Source: Acidovorax sp. NB1 (GTDB taxonomy: Bacteria > Pseudomonadota > Gammaproteobacteria > Burkholderiales > Burkholderiaceae_C). Taken from it: a stretch of DNA of 64,000 nt. Below the pieces are notes generated by a model. That model ran no database searches. It was not told where the DNA came from and saw only the letters and a list, made by a program, of their open reading frames with translations. The translations under genes and the position numbers were made by a program. The stretch spans positions 62,001-126,000 of the forward strand of contig NZ_BJHU01000035.1 of the NCBI RefSeq assembly GCF_005405905.1. Direction: 5' to 3'. This document shows positions 8,933-17,232 of the stretch, piece by piece (within the stretch, counting starts at the first letter, position 1; each line of letters starts with the position of its first letter).

Positions 8933-11124
8933 GCCGTCCTTTGCTCGATCCGGGAAATGGCCGCAGCGGGCCCATAGCGCACCATCAAGGCATCCTGCGC
9001 ACCCAATCCAACACCCGGTCGAGGCGCACGGTCGTAGGCGCCCCGCGCGTTCAATGTCCAGGCATCCCTGTCATCGTGCAGGTAGGCCACCAGGCATTCA
9101 TCCACGATCTGCTGGCGCAGGCCAGGGTCCGTCACGGGCCAGGCCAGCTCAACGCGACGCATCATGTTTCGGTTCATCCAGTCGGCACTGGAGAGGTACA
9201 AGTCCTCCTCCCCATCCGCCCGAAAGTAGAAAACGCGTGTGTGCTCCAGAAAACGGCCGATCACCGAGCGAACACGGATGTTGTCCGTGACGCCCGGCAC
9301 CTGCGCCGCCAGCATGCAGGCTCCGCGTACGATGAGGTCAATGCGCGCACCGCGCTGCCCCGCCAGAATGAGAGCGCGAATCAGCGTCTCATCGGTGAGG
9401 GCATTCATCTTGGCAACGATCCGCGCATCCTCGCCACGGCCCGCCGCCAGCCCAACCTGCTCAATCTTCTCGACCATGCGGCGGTGCAGGTGGAAGGGCG
9501 CCAGCATGAGCTTGCGCAGTTTGGGCGGGCGGTTCTGGCTGGCCAGGTGGTTGAACACGCCATCCATGTCCGCCGTGGTTTCCTCATCGGCGGTCAGGTA
9601 GCTCAGATCGGTATACAGACGGGCTGTGCGCACGTTGTAGTTGCCTGTGGAGAGATGCCCGTAGCGCCGCAACTGTCGCCCTTCCCTGCGCGTGACCAGC
9701 AGCATCTTGGCGTGCGTCTTGAGACCCACCACGCCATACACCACCTGCGCGCCAATCGACTCCAGCGCCTCAGCCCAGTTGATGTTGGCCTCTTCATCAA
9801 AACGCGCCTTGAGTTCCACAACCGCCATCACCTCTTTACCCCGACGCACGGCCTCGGACAGCAGGTCCATCAGCTCGGAGTCAGCGCCAGTGCGGTAGAT
9901 GGTCTGCTTGATAACCAACACCTGAGGATCGTTCACAGCTTCGCGCAAGAAGGCCAGCAGGCCATCGAAACTCTCAAAGGGCTGATGAATCAGCACATCC
10001 CGCTGGCGCAACTGGTCCATGATGGACGCACCCGGCTGCAACTGGCGGGGCCACGATGAACTCCAAGCCGGGAACAACAATGCAGGGTCGTTGACCAGGT
10101 CCACCAGCTGCGTCAGCCGTACCAGATTCACCGGGCCGTGCACACGGTACAAGGCCGCAGCCGGAAGGCCAAACTGCTCCAGAAGGAAGTCAGACAGGAA
10201 CTTCGAGCAACCAGCCGACACCTCCAACCGTACCGCTTGACCGTAGTGGCGGTGCTGCAGTCCTTGACGCAGGGCGGTGCGCAGGTTGCGCACGTCTTCC
10301 TCATCCAGTGCCAGATCAGAGTGGCGCGTGACGCGAAATTGCGAGAACTCAGTCACCTCACGGCCCGGAAAGAGGTCCTCAAGGTGCGCGCGGATGATGC
10401 TCGACAGACTGACGAAAAGCGCCTCCTTGGGTGCTACCTTGGCTGGCATGCGGATCAAACGTGGCAGCGCGCGAGGCACTTTAACGATAGCGATTTCATT
10501 CTCACGGCCAAAAGCGTCCCGCCCTTTAAGACGAACGATAAAGTTCAATGACTTGTTGGCAACCTGCGGGAACGGGTGCGCCGGATCCAGCCCCACAGGA
10601 ATCAGCAAGGGACGGACTTCGCGCACAAAGTAGTCGTGCACCCAGCGCTTTTGCTCAGACGACCGATCACCATGGCCAACGATGCGGATGCCATGCTGGG
10701 CAAATGCGGGCACCAGGTCGTCGTTGTACAGGCTGTACTGGCGCTCCACCAGATCGTGGACCTTGGCAGACAGCGCCTCAAATGAGCCCACGGTATAGAG
10801 CCCCTTGGTCTCACCTTTCTTGGCCGCCGTGATGTGGGGCGCTGCGCGCACTTCGAAGAACTCGTCCAGGTTGGACGAAACGATACACAGATAACGCAGA
10901 CGCTCCAGCAGGGGAACGTCCGTGCGTACCGCCCAATCGAAGACCCGTTCGTTGAAAGCCAAAATGCTGTGATCGCGGTCCAGAAACACGGATGGAGACG
11001 CACCGTGACCGACCGCCTCCGGGACATGCCCCGAATCAGGAAATGATGCCGGGGACGTGTCAACCACAGAGTCTGAACGCTCGCGCTGCACAGACACAGC
11101 GGCATTGGGAAGCAAAGGCAACAT
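8929..11124 (-). CDS. ppk1: Polyphosphate kinase 1
   Basis: Polymerises the gamma-phosphate of ATP into polyphosphate. The 731 residues include the N-terminal domain beginning at FLDRDHSILAFNERV, the catalytic histidine region LKTHAKMLLVTRREG and the C-terminal phospholipase-D-like segments HLSTGNYNVRTARLYTD and SSADWMNRNMMRRVE. The first 45 residues are weakly conserved, so a later start is possible; no strong ribosome-binding site is seen. It sits between the lipid-remodelling operon and sixA, and a candidate Pho box lies just upstream. Confidence 0.96.
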   Translation of the reverse strand: MLPLLPNAAVSVQRERSDSVVDTSPASFPDSGHVPEAVGHGASPSVFLDRDHSILAFNERVFDWAVRTDVPLLERLRYLCIVSSNLDEFFEVRAAPHITAAKKGETKGLYTVGSFEALSAKVHDLVERQYSLYNDDLVPAFAQHGIRIVGHGDRSSEQKRWVHDYFVREVRPLLIPVGLDPAHPFPQVANKSLNFIVRLKGRDAFGRENEIAIVKVPRALPRLIRMPAKVAPKEALFVSLSSIIRAHLEDLFPGREVTEFSQFRVTRHSDLALDEEDVRNLRTALRQGLQHRHYGQAVRLEVSAGCSKFLSDFLLEQFGLPAAALYRVHGPVNLVRLTQLVDLVNDPALLFPAWSSSWPRQLQPGASIMDQLRQRDVLIHQPFESFDGLLAFLREAVNDPQVLVIKQTIYRTGADSELMDLLSEAVRRGKEVMAVVELKARFDEEANINWAEALESIGAQVVYGVVGLKTHAKMLLVTRREGRQLRRYGHLSTGNYNVRTARLYTDLSYLTADEETTADMDGVFNHLASQNRPPKLRKLMLAPFHLHRRMVEKIEQVGLAAGRGEDARIVAKMNALTDETLIRALILAGQRGARIDLIVRGACMLAAQVPGVTDNIRVRSVIGRFLEHTRVFYFRADGEEDLYLSSADWMNRNMMRRVELAWPVTDPGLRQQIVDECLVAYLHDDRDAWTLNARGAYDRAPRPGVGLGAQDALMVRYGPAAAISRIEQRTA

Positions 11125-11158
11125 GGATACGCAGACGCGGCAAATACAGGATGCCCCC

Positions 11159-11204
11159 AGTATTTAACGACCAGATGTCAATGATGTGACAGACTTTGTG
11201 ACAA
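11159..11204 (-). promoter_or_regulatory. Candidate Pho box and -10 upstream of ppk
   Basis: On the minus strand there are three half-site-like elements: TGTCAC, TGTCAC, and TGACAT. The last two are 11 bp apart (11191-11175). AATACT (11159-11164) lies exactly 10 bp downstream, matching the pst promoter geometry. The sites lie within the last codons of the glycosyltransferase gene. The predicted start of transcription would be about 27 nt before the ppk ATG. Confidence 0.5.
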
Positions 11205-12255
11205 CCGAAGAACCCGTCACACCCGCACGGCGGACTGGCACAAGGTATTGCTGAAACAGTTGTGCCGCATGGGTCCAGGTGAAATCCAGCGCGCGGCTGC
11301 GCGCCTCGGAGCGCGGGATCGCCAGTGCCTGCTGACTGGCTGTCAGCAAGTTGTCGTCCAGCACACCACCACGGGCAACGCCACGCTGGTGAGCGCCAAG
11401 CACCTCCATGGGGCCGTCCACAGGAAAAGCCGCTACCGGGGTCCCGCAAGCCATCGCCTCCAGCATCACCAGTCCAAACGTTTCCGAACAACTGGGGAAT
11501 ACAAAAACATCAGCAGCCGCGTACACCTGCGCAAGAGCTGCGCGGTCCAGAATGCCGAGCCAACGTACCTGCGGATATTTCGCCTTGAGCCGGGCTTCCA
11601 GCGGCCCGACACCGCACACCACCTTGGTGCCGGGCATGTCCAATTGCAGGAACGCCTCGATGTTCTTTTCGTAAGAAATCCGACCGACATACAAAGATAC
11701 GGGGTGAGCCAAAGCACCCGTCAGCGGGCTTGGGCAAGCCACACCATGGAAAGGAAAAGCTTGTGTGTCCACACCGTGGGTCCACTGGCGCAGGTTGCGA
11801 AAACCTCGCTGCTCCAGCATCTGCAGAACCCCATGCGTAGGCACCATCACCCCAGACGACGGCCGGTGGAAATGCTTGAACAACGCGTAACCCCACGACA
11901 AGGGGACACGCAGGGCCGCGTGGAGGATTTCTGGAAACTTAGTGTGAAAGGCTGTCGTGAAGGCCAACCTGCGCTGCAGGCAATAGCGCCGCCCCGCCCA
12001 GCCCAAAGGCCCCTCGGTGGCCAGATGAATGGCATCGGGCTGCAGGGCATCCAGCATCTTGGCCACCAATCGGCCTGGACGCACAGCCAGATCAATGCCG
12101 GCATAGCCCGGGCAGGGTCGGGTGGCGAAGTGTCCTGGATGCACCACTGTCACCTCGTGCCCCATGCCCTCCAGCTCCCGCACCAGCTCCAGCAACGTAG
12201 TGACCACCCCATTGACCTGAGGCAACCAGGCGTCTGTCAGCAAGGCGATCTTCAT
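11164..12255 (-). CDS. GT4 glycosyltransferase, likely diacylglycerol glycosyltransferase (Agt-like)
   Basis: A 363-residue GT-B fold, family GT4 enzyme. The N-terminus has the nucleotide/acceptor pattern ALLTDAWLPQVNGVV, and the C-terminal domain has the donor-binding E-x7-E motif in ETFGLVMLE near residue 275. The frame is open further upstream, but ATG 12255 overlaps the stop of the preceding metallophosphoesterase gene (ATGA), which fixes the start. In alpha- and gamma-proteobacteria a GT4 enzyme next to PlcP makes glycolipids from diacylglycerol under phosphate starvation. The same role here is inferred from context and was not tested by sequence search. Confidence 0.82.
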   Translation of the reverse strand: MKIALLTDAWLPQVNGVVTTLLELVRELEGMGHEVTVVHPGHFATRPCPGYAGIDLAVRPGRLVAKMLDALQPDAIHLATEGPLGWAGRRYCLQRRLAFTTAFHTKFPEILHAALRVPLSWGYALFKHFHRPSSGVMVPTHGVLQMLEQRGFRNLRQWTHGVDTQAFPFHGVACPSPLTGALAHPVSLYVGRISYEKNIEAFLQLDMPGTKVVCGVGPLEARLKAKYPQVRWLGILDRAALAQVYAAADVFVFPSCSETFGLVMLEAMACGTPVAAFPVDGPMEVLGAHQRGVARGGVLDDNLLTASQQALAIPRSEARSRALDFTWTHAAQLFQQYLVPVRRAGVTGSSVVTKSVTSLTSGR

Positions 12256-13124
12256 GCGGGCACTCCGGCTTTGACGGGGGAAGCCTGGGGTACAGGCACA
12301 GCAGGCCACTGCAGAAGCTCCAGACGGCCGTCCAGATGCTCTACCAGCGCTGTGTGGCTTTCCACCCAATCGCCGTCATTGCAATAAAGCGTGCCGCCAA
12401 TTTCGCGCATCTCGGCCCGATGAATATGGCCGCACACCACCCCATCGTGGCCACGGCGGCGCGCTTCAGTAGCCACAGCTACCTCGAAATCGGTCACATA
12501 GTTGAGGGCCTTCTTCACTTTGCCTTTGAGGTAAGCCGACAACGACCAGTAAGGCAAGCCCATGCGAGCGCGCAGGGTGTTGAGGTGGCGATTGAGCTTA
12601 AGCGTGAACTCGTACAGGTTGTCCCCCAGGTATGCGAGCCACTTGGCGCACTCGATGACACCATCAAAGTGATCTCCGTGTGTCACCCAGAGGCTGCGGC
12701 CATCGGCCGTGGTGTGCACTGCATCCGCCACGACTTCGATCCCTCCAAACGAGTGGCCCACAAAGGCCCGCGCAAATTCGTCATGGTTGCCAGGTACGAA
12801 CACCACCCGGCATCCCTTGCGCGCGCGGCGCAACAGCTTTTGCACCACATCGTTGTGGGCCTGCGGCCAGAACCATTTGCGCCGCAACTGCCAGCCATCC
12901 ACGATGTCCCCGACAAGATAAAGATGATCGCTGGGGTGGTGCTTGAGAAAATCCAGCAAGGCAATGGCCTGGCAACCGGGTGTACCCAGGTGCAGATCAG
13001 AGATAAAGACCGCCCGGTACCGGCGCGGCCCGCCTGCGTGCATGTGGGCGTCGGGCTCGGCGTCATCAGGCCCCAGGGGCTCGTGCAGCCAGGGGCCCAA
13101 TGCGTCGAACGCGGCACGCATCAA
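12252..13124 (-). CDS. PlcP/LpxH-like metallophosphoesterase (putative phospholipase C type)
   Basis: Calcineurin-like phosphoesterase of 290 residues with the full metal-binding set: D43-L-H45 in ISDLHLG, GDIVDGW (72-78), GNHDE (112-116), THGDHFD and GHIHRAE. By homology it would be called UDP-2,3-diacylglucosamine diphosphatase (LpxH), and that remains possible because no other LpxH is in the window. However, the position between an OlsB-type acyltransferase and a GT4 glycosyltransferase matches PlcP, which cleaves phospholipid head groups to give diacylglycerol during phosphate starvation. Both junctions are 4-bp ATGA overlaps, showing one translational unit. Confidence 0.82.
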   Translation of the reverse strand: MMRAAFDALGPWLHEPLGPDDAEPDAHMHAGGPRRYRAVFISDLHLGTPGCQAIALLDFLKHHPSDHLYLVGDIVDGWQLRRKWFWPQAHNDVVQKLLRRARKGCRVVFVPGNHDEFARAFVGHSFGGIEVVADAVHTTADGRSLWVTHGDHFDGVIECAKWLAYLGDNLYEFTLKLNRHLNTLRARMGLPYWSLSAYLKGKVKKALNYVTDFEVAVATEARRRGHDGVVCGHIHRAEMREIGGTLYCNDGDWVESHTALVEHLDGRLELLQWPAVPVPQASPVKAGVPA

Positions 13125-13957
13125 GCCCCCAGGAAGTGCTTGCGATAGCGGGGATGCAGGTCTGCCAGGCGCATCAGCATGGGGAGGTCTGCTGTGTTGA
13201 AATCAGGGTCCCAAGCCGGGGCTCCCAATACCCGCGCGCCCAAACGGAGATAGCCTTTGATCAAGGCAGGAGGCTCCACGGCGATAGAGCCATCCAGATG
13301 CTCCACGGGGAGGGGCAAGCGCGGCAACACGTGGTATTCAATGGCAGCAAGATGGGTCTTGCGCACTTGCTGCCAGATGCTGGCCGCAGCGTCACCGCTG
13401 ACCACCCCGTTGTGGAGCATGGGAATGCTGGCGCAGCCGATCATGGTATCGAGCAGGTTGCGCACCATAAAGTCCGCCAGTGCACTCCACAGCGCCATGA
13501 TCACACCGCCATGGCGGTGTTCGGGATGCACGCAGCTACGGCCCAGTTCCACCATGCGGGGGCGCAAAGTGCGCAGCCTCGTCAGATCGAATTCCGTATC
13601 ACTGTAGGTACCACCCACCCGTTTGGCCTGCGCAGGCGTAAGCACCCGATAAGTCCCAATGACTTGCTGGCTCTGGGCATCGCGCACCAGCAGGTGCTCG
13701 CAGTAGTCGTCAAACAGGTCCACATCGTGGCCGACAATGGGGGTCGTCAATCGAGCGCCCATTTCAGCAGCGAAAACGTCGAACCGGAGACGCTGTGCCT
13801 CACGAACCTCATCCTGATGTCGTGCCCACGCCACCTGAATGGCGCCACGTTCCTGGGCTGGTTTTTCTGCGCCAGGCACAACAACCTGCCGATGTGAAGC
13901 GCCTGCGCCAACAGCATCAACAGCGGGGGACAAGGTCAGGCGGGACAAATCATTCAT
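13121..13957 (-). CDS. OlsB-type GNAT N-acyltransferase (ornithine lipid synthesis)
   Basis: A 278-residue acyltransferase of the OlsB / 'putative hemolysin' COG3176 group. The signature EAQRLRFDVFAAEMGARL and the downstream VELGRSCVHPEHRHGG match the acyl-carrier-protein-dependent enzymes that N-acylate ornithine to lyso-ornithine lipid. The second enzyme (OlsA, an O-acyltransferase) is not in the window. It is the first gene of a three-gene overlapping operon with the PlcP-like and GT4 genes. The substrate is inferred from family; other amino-acid acyl donors or acceptors are possible. Confidence 0.78.
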   Translation of the reverse strand: MNDLSRLTLSPAVDAVGAGASHRQVVVPGAEKPAQERGAIQVAWARHQDEVREAQRLRFDVFAAEMGARLTTPIVGHDVDLFDDYCEHLLVRDAQSQQVIGTYRVLTPAQAKRVGGTYSDTEFDLTRLRTLRPRMVELGRSCVHPEHRHGGVIMALWSALADFMVRNLLDTMIGCASIPMLHNGVVSGDAAASIWQQVRKTHLAAIEYHVLPRLPLPVEHLDGSIAVEPPALIKGYLRLGARVLGAPAWDPDFNTADLPMLMRLADLHPRYRKHFLGA

Positions 13958-14056
13958 GGTGCAGCGTCTCTTTCTTTGAGGACGGGACCGACTGAAAGCG
14001 CCGGCCGCTCAGGGAATCCGTTTCCCTGGCCGGGAGTGTGGAATTGGTGCGTGACG

Positions 14057-14090
14057 CCAACGTGTCTGTGACATGTCATCGCCATGACAA
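14057..14090 (-). promoter_or_regulatory. Cluster of PhoB-like half-sites upstream of the lipid operon
   Basis: On the minus strand TGTCAT (14089-14084) and TGACAT (14078-14073) are 11 bp apart. TGTCAC follows at 14073-14068, and a further GTCAC lies at about 14056. The half-sites resemble those at ppk. No -10 is seen at the expected 10-bp distance, so this is weaker than the other three sites. The site lies between divergent genes and is nearly palindromic, so it could also act on the GGDEF-EAL gene. Confidence 0.35.
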
Positions 14091-14156
14091 ACGAGCTCTT
14101 TGGAACCAGCTCCACGCGGCCTTTGGGCCTGCATAATTGGTTCAGGAAACCGCACT

Positions 14157-17108
14157 GTGTCCGCACTGCCCCCGCCCCCTTCCCGTCGCTCCCTGACTGC
14201 TTTTGTGGCCGTTTTTGCACTGGCGGCAGTCTGTGCGGGAACCTTGATCTGGACCATCGAGCGCCAGGAACAGGCCCAACAACGCACCCAGGCGGCAGAC
14301 ATTGCGGGGGATCATGTTCAGGCACTGCAAAGGGCCATAGAACTGGCGCTTTCGGCCAACAACGCACTCGTAGCGCTGGTGCGGCAAGGGCAAGGCAATG
14401 TCACCCAGTTTGAAGAGGTGGGCACGCAAATGCTGCCGTTCTATCCCGGCATCGCCGCCATGGGCCTCTCTCCCGATGGGGTTGTGCGGCAGGTCGTCCC
14501 CCGGCAAGGTAACGAAAACCTCATAGGGTTTGACCAACTCAAAGACCCCCGGCAAAGCGCCGAGTCGATCCGGGCCCGAGACACTGGCTTGCTCACGCTG
14601 GCCGGTCCGATCGAACTTGTGCAGGGGGGACTCGGGGTGGTGGGTCGCCAGCCGGTGTACCTGGACGATGACCAGGGGCGCCGCCGCTTCTGGGGATTCA
14701 CTTACGTCACGATCCGTCTGCCCGATGTGTTGGCCGCTACCCGGCTGCTCCAGCTCACAGAACGCGGCTATCACTATCGCTTGTGGCGTGTACGGCCTGA
14801 CACGGGAGAGGAGCAGATCATCACGGCCTCAGCGCCGCCGCCGGGAAGCGATGCAGAGGGCCGCTCGTTGACTCTCCCCAACGGGCAATGGACGCTGAGC
14901 CTTGCGCCTGCCAATGGCTGGGGTTCACCAGCTGTACTGGCACTGCGTTGCGCACTAGGTCTCCTGTTTGCGCTGCTCATGGCATACCTGGCACGCCTGC
15001 TTGTGGTGCTGAAAGCGCACGAACGCGGGCTGGCCTTCCAGGTAGCCCAGCGCACCTCCGAAATCCAGGCCACCCAGCAGCACCTGCAGGCCACCATCGA
15101 CGCCATTCCCGATCCCTTGTTCGAGCTTGACCTGGATGGCCGCTATTGCAGCGTGCACAGCCAGCGTGCTGAGCTGCTGGCAGCCCCTGCTGAGCAGTTG
15201 ATAGGGCGCAGCGTGACTGAGGTTTTGCCCGCATTGGCGGCGCTGTCGGTGATGGACATATTGAAGGAAGCCCAGACCCAGGGCTGGTCCACCGGACGGC
15301 AAATTGTGCTGGACCTGCAGGGTCTCGGCATCACTTGGTTCGAACTCTCGGCCGCCCGCAAACCGGGCTCGCCGGGCGCCACGCCCCACTTCATACTGCT
15401 GTCGCGGGACATCACTGAACGCAAACGGTCTCAGGAACAGCTGCAGTTGACGGCCCAAGTGTTCGACCAGAGCAGTGAAGCCATCGTGATTGCGGACGCA
15501 TCCCACACCATCGTGCGCATCAACCGTGCCTTCACACGGATCACGGGTTACTCAGAATCCGAGGCCGTAGGCCAGTCCGTGCGCCTGCTCACTTCGGCCC
15601 AATCTGCCCAGGACTTCAACGCCGATGCCGTCTATGCCCGCCTCACCCAGGCGGGGCACTGGGAAGGCGAAGCATGGGGCCGCCGCAAGGACGGCTCCAC
15701 CTATCCGCAATGGCTGTCCGTGAGCGGCGTACGCGATGGCAACGGCTGCATGACACATTCGATCACGCTGTTTCGAGACATCACCGTACAGCGCGAGGCG
15801 CAAGACCGCATCCAGCGCCTCGCACATTTCGACCCCTTGACCGACCTGCCCAACCGGGCCCTGTTGGCCGAACGGGCCCGGCGCCACATTGCCGACCTGC
15901 AAGCCCAGGGGGGCACGCTGGCAATGCTGTTCCTGGATCTGGATCACTTCAAGAATGTGAATGATTCGTTGGGCCATCGCGTAGGCGACATCCTGCTTGT
16001 GGCCGTAGCCCGCCGCCTGCAGTCATTGCTAGGCCCCCAGGACACCGTCTCACGCCTGGGGGGCGATGAGTTTCTGCTGTTGCTGCCCTCGGCCTCTGCA
16101 GCCCACGCGGCCGAAGTAGCCACCCGGTTGCTAACGGCGGTAGCACAACCTTTTCAGATTGACCCCTACGAACTCACCACCACCTTGTCCGTGGGCATCG
16201 CCATGTATCCGGCCGATGGCGATTCGTTTGACACGCTTTACCAGCGTGCGGATGCCGCCATGTACCGCGCCAAACAAAGTGGGCGCAACCGGTACGGTTT
16301 CTTCACTGCCGATTTGGAGGCAAGAACGGCCCGCGCGCTGCAGATCGAAAATGCGCTGCGCCGCGCCCTGGAGCGCAACCAGTTCGAACTGCACTACCAG
16401 CCCCAGGTGTCACTCACCACGCGCCAGGTGGTCGGCGCCGAAGCGTTGCTGCGCTGGCGCCACCCAGAACTGGGCATGGTGTCACCAGCAGAATTCATTC
16501 CTGTAGCCGAGAGCAGCGGCATGATCGTGGCCATTGGCGAGTGGGTGCTTCACACAGCCGTGCACGATGCCAAACGTTGGCTGGACATGCAATTGCCGTT
16601 ACGGGCGCTCTCGGTCAATTTATCAGCGGTGCAGTTCCGCCACCCACAACTGCCAGAAATGGTGACACGCTGCCTGCAACAGGCCGGGTTGCCCGCACGC
16701 CGACTTGAGCTGGAACTGACGGAAGGCGCTGCGGTGGACGACCCTGCCGCCGCCCTGGCCATGATGGACCAGCTGCACGACCGCGGCGTGCGCCTGTCGA
16801 TGGACGACTTTGGCACTGGCTATTCCTCCCTGAGCTATCTCAAACGCTTCCAGATCTACAAACTGAAGATCGACCAGTCATTTGTGCGTGACCTTGATGA
16901 CGATGCCAATGACCGTGCCATCGTCAGCGCCATCATCCGCATGGCTCAGGCACTTGGCATGCAGACCACGGCCGAGGGCGTGGAGACCGATGGCCAACTC
17001 GAATTCCTGCGGGCCCAAGGCTGCGACGAAGGCCAGGGCTATCTCTTCAGCCGCCCTCTGCCCGCAGACGAGTTCGAAGCCTACCTGCGCCAGCATCTGG
17101 GCGGCTGA
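14157..17108 (+). CDS. Membrane CHASE-PAS-PAS-GGDEF-EAL cyclic-di-GMP protein
   Basis: A large sensor that can make and/or degrade cyclic-di-GMP at the inner membrane. From GTG 14157 (preceded by AGGAA) it has 983 residues. The layout is a first membrane helix (about residues 12-32), a periplasmic CHASE-like domain (to about 265), a second helix (about 270-290), two PAS domains, GGDEF with intact RLGGDEF, and EAL with intact EALLRW, ELTEG, DDFGTGYSSL and AEGVE motifs. The inhibitory RxxD site before GGDEF reads GPQD, so the arginine is missing. The frame stays open to a TTG at 14100 that lacks a good ribosome-binding site. A related gene follows 124 bp downstream. Confidence 0.92.
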   Translation: MSALPPPPSRRSLTAFVAVFALAAVCAGTLIWTIERQEQAQQRTQAADIAGDHVQALQRAIELALSANNALVALVRQGQGNVTQFEEVGTQMLPFYPGIAAMGLSPDGVVRQVVPRQGNENLIGFDQLKDPRQSAESIRARDTGLLTLAGPIELVQGGLGVVGRQPVYLDDDQGRRRFWGFTYVTIRLPDVLAATRLLQLTERGYHYRLWRVRPDTGEEQIITASAPPPGSDAEGRSLTLPNGQWTLSLAPANGWGSPAVLALRCALGLLFALLMAYLARLLVVLKAHERGLAFQVAQRTSEIQATQQHLQATIDAIPDPLFELDLDGRYCSVHSQRAELLAAPAEQLIGRSVTEVLPALAALSVMDILKEAQTQGWSTGRQIVLDLQGLGITWFELSAARKPGSPGATPHFILLSRDITERKRSQEQLQLTAQVFDQSSEAIVIADASHTIVRINRAFTRITGYSESEAVGQSVRLLTSAQSAQDFNADAVYARLTQAGHWEGEAWGRRKDGSTYPQWLSVSGVRDGNGCMTHSITLFRDITVQREAQDRIQRLAHFDPLTDLPNRALLAERARRHIADLQAQGGTLAMLFLDLDHFKNVNDSLGHRVGDILLVAVARRLQSLLGPQDTVSRLGGDEFLLLLPSASAAHAAEVATRLLTAVAQPFQIDPYELTTTLSVGIAMYPADGDSFDTLYQRADAAMYRAKQSGRNRYGFFTADLEARTARALQIENALRRALERNQFELHYQPQVSLTTRQVVGAEALLRWRHPELGMVSPAEFIPVAESSGMIVAIGEWVLHTAVHDAKRWLDMQLPLRALSVNLSAVQFRHPQLPEMVTRCLQQAGLPARRLELELTEGAAVDDPAAALAMMDQLHDRGVRLSMDDFGTGYSSLSYLKRFQIYKLKIDQSFVRDLDDDANDRAIVSAIIRMAQALGMQTTAEGVETDGQLEFLRAQGCDEGQGYLFSRPLPADEFEAYLRQHLGG

Positions 17109-17232
17109 CTACACCGGTCAGCGCACCCTTGCCCCTGCGGCATACCCGCAGTAGGGTTGTAAGCTGGCGCTGCTACACTTTGGCACAATTTTTTTGAGGC
17201 CATGTCTGGCCCTGCCGCCCGCACTGGTCTTT

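Noticed and set aside
17173-17200. Possible sigma54 promoter before the second GGDEF-EAL gene
   Set aside because: TGGCAC is present but the -12 GC is replaced by a T-run, so the match is only half.
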